From contig NZ_JANEZT010000020.1 of NCBI RefSeq assembly GCF_025403405.1, positions 1 through 34,089 on the forward strand: a stretch of DNA of 34,089 bases, read 5' to 3'. The notes beneath the pieces are model-generated. The model saw nothing but the letters and a program-made list of their open reading frames with translations. It was not told where the DNA came from and did no database searches. The DNA comes from Frankia tisae (lineage in GTDB: Bacteria; Actinomycetota; Actinomycetes; Frankiales; Frankiaceae). This document shows, piece after piece, positions 33,952 to 34,089 of this stretch (position 1 is the first letter of the stretch; every line of letters begins with the position of its first letter). The position numbers were made by a program, and so were the translations under genes.

Positions 33952-34089
33952 TCACGGTGACGGGGTGGGAACGGGCGTGCTCGGGCAGCCTGGGGCGGCG
34001 ATGCCTGCGGGGCTCGCCGCCTGGCACATCGCTGGCACCAGGCCGGCGGTGGGCTCCAGCGACGGGGATTTGAGACGGCTGGTCGGGGA
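33952..34089 (-). CDS. Probable C-terminus of the Ser/Thr phosphatase PstP, partial at the right edge
   Basis: 46 codons are visible from base 34089 down to a TGA at 33952-33954. The peptide (PTSRLKSPSLEPTAGLV, then MCQAASPAGIAAPGCP and PTPSP) is Pro/Ser/Thr-rich with two cysteines and codon third positions mostly G or C, like the extracytoplasmic tail of PP2C-type phosphatases. The catalytic part is outside the window. The only positive argument for PstP is position: pstP precedes rodA in this conserved cluster, and its product reverses PknA/PknB phosphorylation. Another frame, ending in a TGA overlapping the rodA start, cannot be ruled out. Confidence 0.55.
   Translation of the reverse strand, partial: SPTSRLKSPSLEPTAGLVPAMCQAASPAGIAAPGCPSTPVPTPSP

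Overview
The window reads as chromosomal DNA of a high-GC actinomycete. Codon third positions are almost all G or C, GTG starts are common, and the right third carries the conserved actinobacterial cell-wall and signalling cluster (crgA, DUF881 gene, trpG/pabA, pknB, pknA, pbpA, rodA, the end of a probable pstP). Frankia or a close relative is my best guess from the overall style of the proteins; this is an inference and was not tested by any search.

Left part (1-8400). A partial PGRP/Amidase_2-type N-acetylmuramoyl-L-alanine amidase runs off the left edge on the minus strand, divergent from a two-domain GNAT acetyltransferase; a 24-bp perfect palindrome lies between them. Then come a strong 21-bp hairpin terminator, a small secreted protein, a shared bidirectional terminator, and the minus-strand genes ahcY (S-adenosylhomocysteine hydrolase) and an MMPL/RND exporter. 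A 1.2-kb stretch follows that is mostly non-coding. It holds a short DUF1918 gene apparently broken by one extra base in a G6 run, a 17-bp tandem repeat, and TetR-operator-like dyads at both ends.

Middle part (8400-19620). This is a mosaic of single genes: a PAP2-type phosphatase/transferase with a repetitive tail, a thiolase, a calpain-like cysteine protease with a long helical N-terminal region, a tandem universal stress protein, a 1.5-kb stretch without a convincing gene, a large winged-helix protein with a disordered linker and a conserved-looking C-terminal end, a cholesterol-oxidase-like GMC flavoprotein with a ferredoxin-type cysteine motif, and a coiled-coil membrane-anchored protein. 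Convergent pairs are separated by only a few bases or by hairpin terminators.

Right part (19900-34089). ppiA (cyclophilin), a rhomboid protease with a B-box-like zinc finger, a small PH-like membrane protein, a GH15 trehalase/glucoamylase-type enzyme with an operator-like promoter region, a small unknown protein, a RidA protein and crgA lead into the wall cluster. The order ppiA - PH protein - crgA - DUF881 - trpG - pknB - pknA - pbpA - rodA - pstP parallels, as I recall it, the region next to oriC in Mycobacterium, here with a rhomboid/GH15/RidA block inserted. Three DnaA-box-like sites within 33 bases lie between ridA and crgA, which suits an origin-proximal position. rodA, pbpA, pknA and pknB overlap by ATGA or GTGA, so synthesis of the glycosyltransferase, the transpeptidase and the two kinases that control growth is probably translationally coupled.

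No tRNA, rRNA, CRISPR array, transposase or phage module was recognised. The most unusual protein is the calpain-like protease at 11048-12844; I see no complete new multi-gene system.
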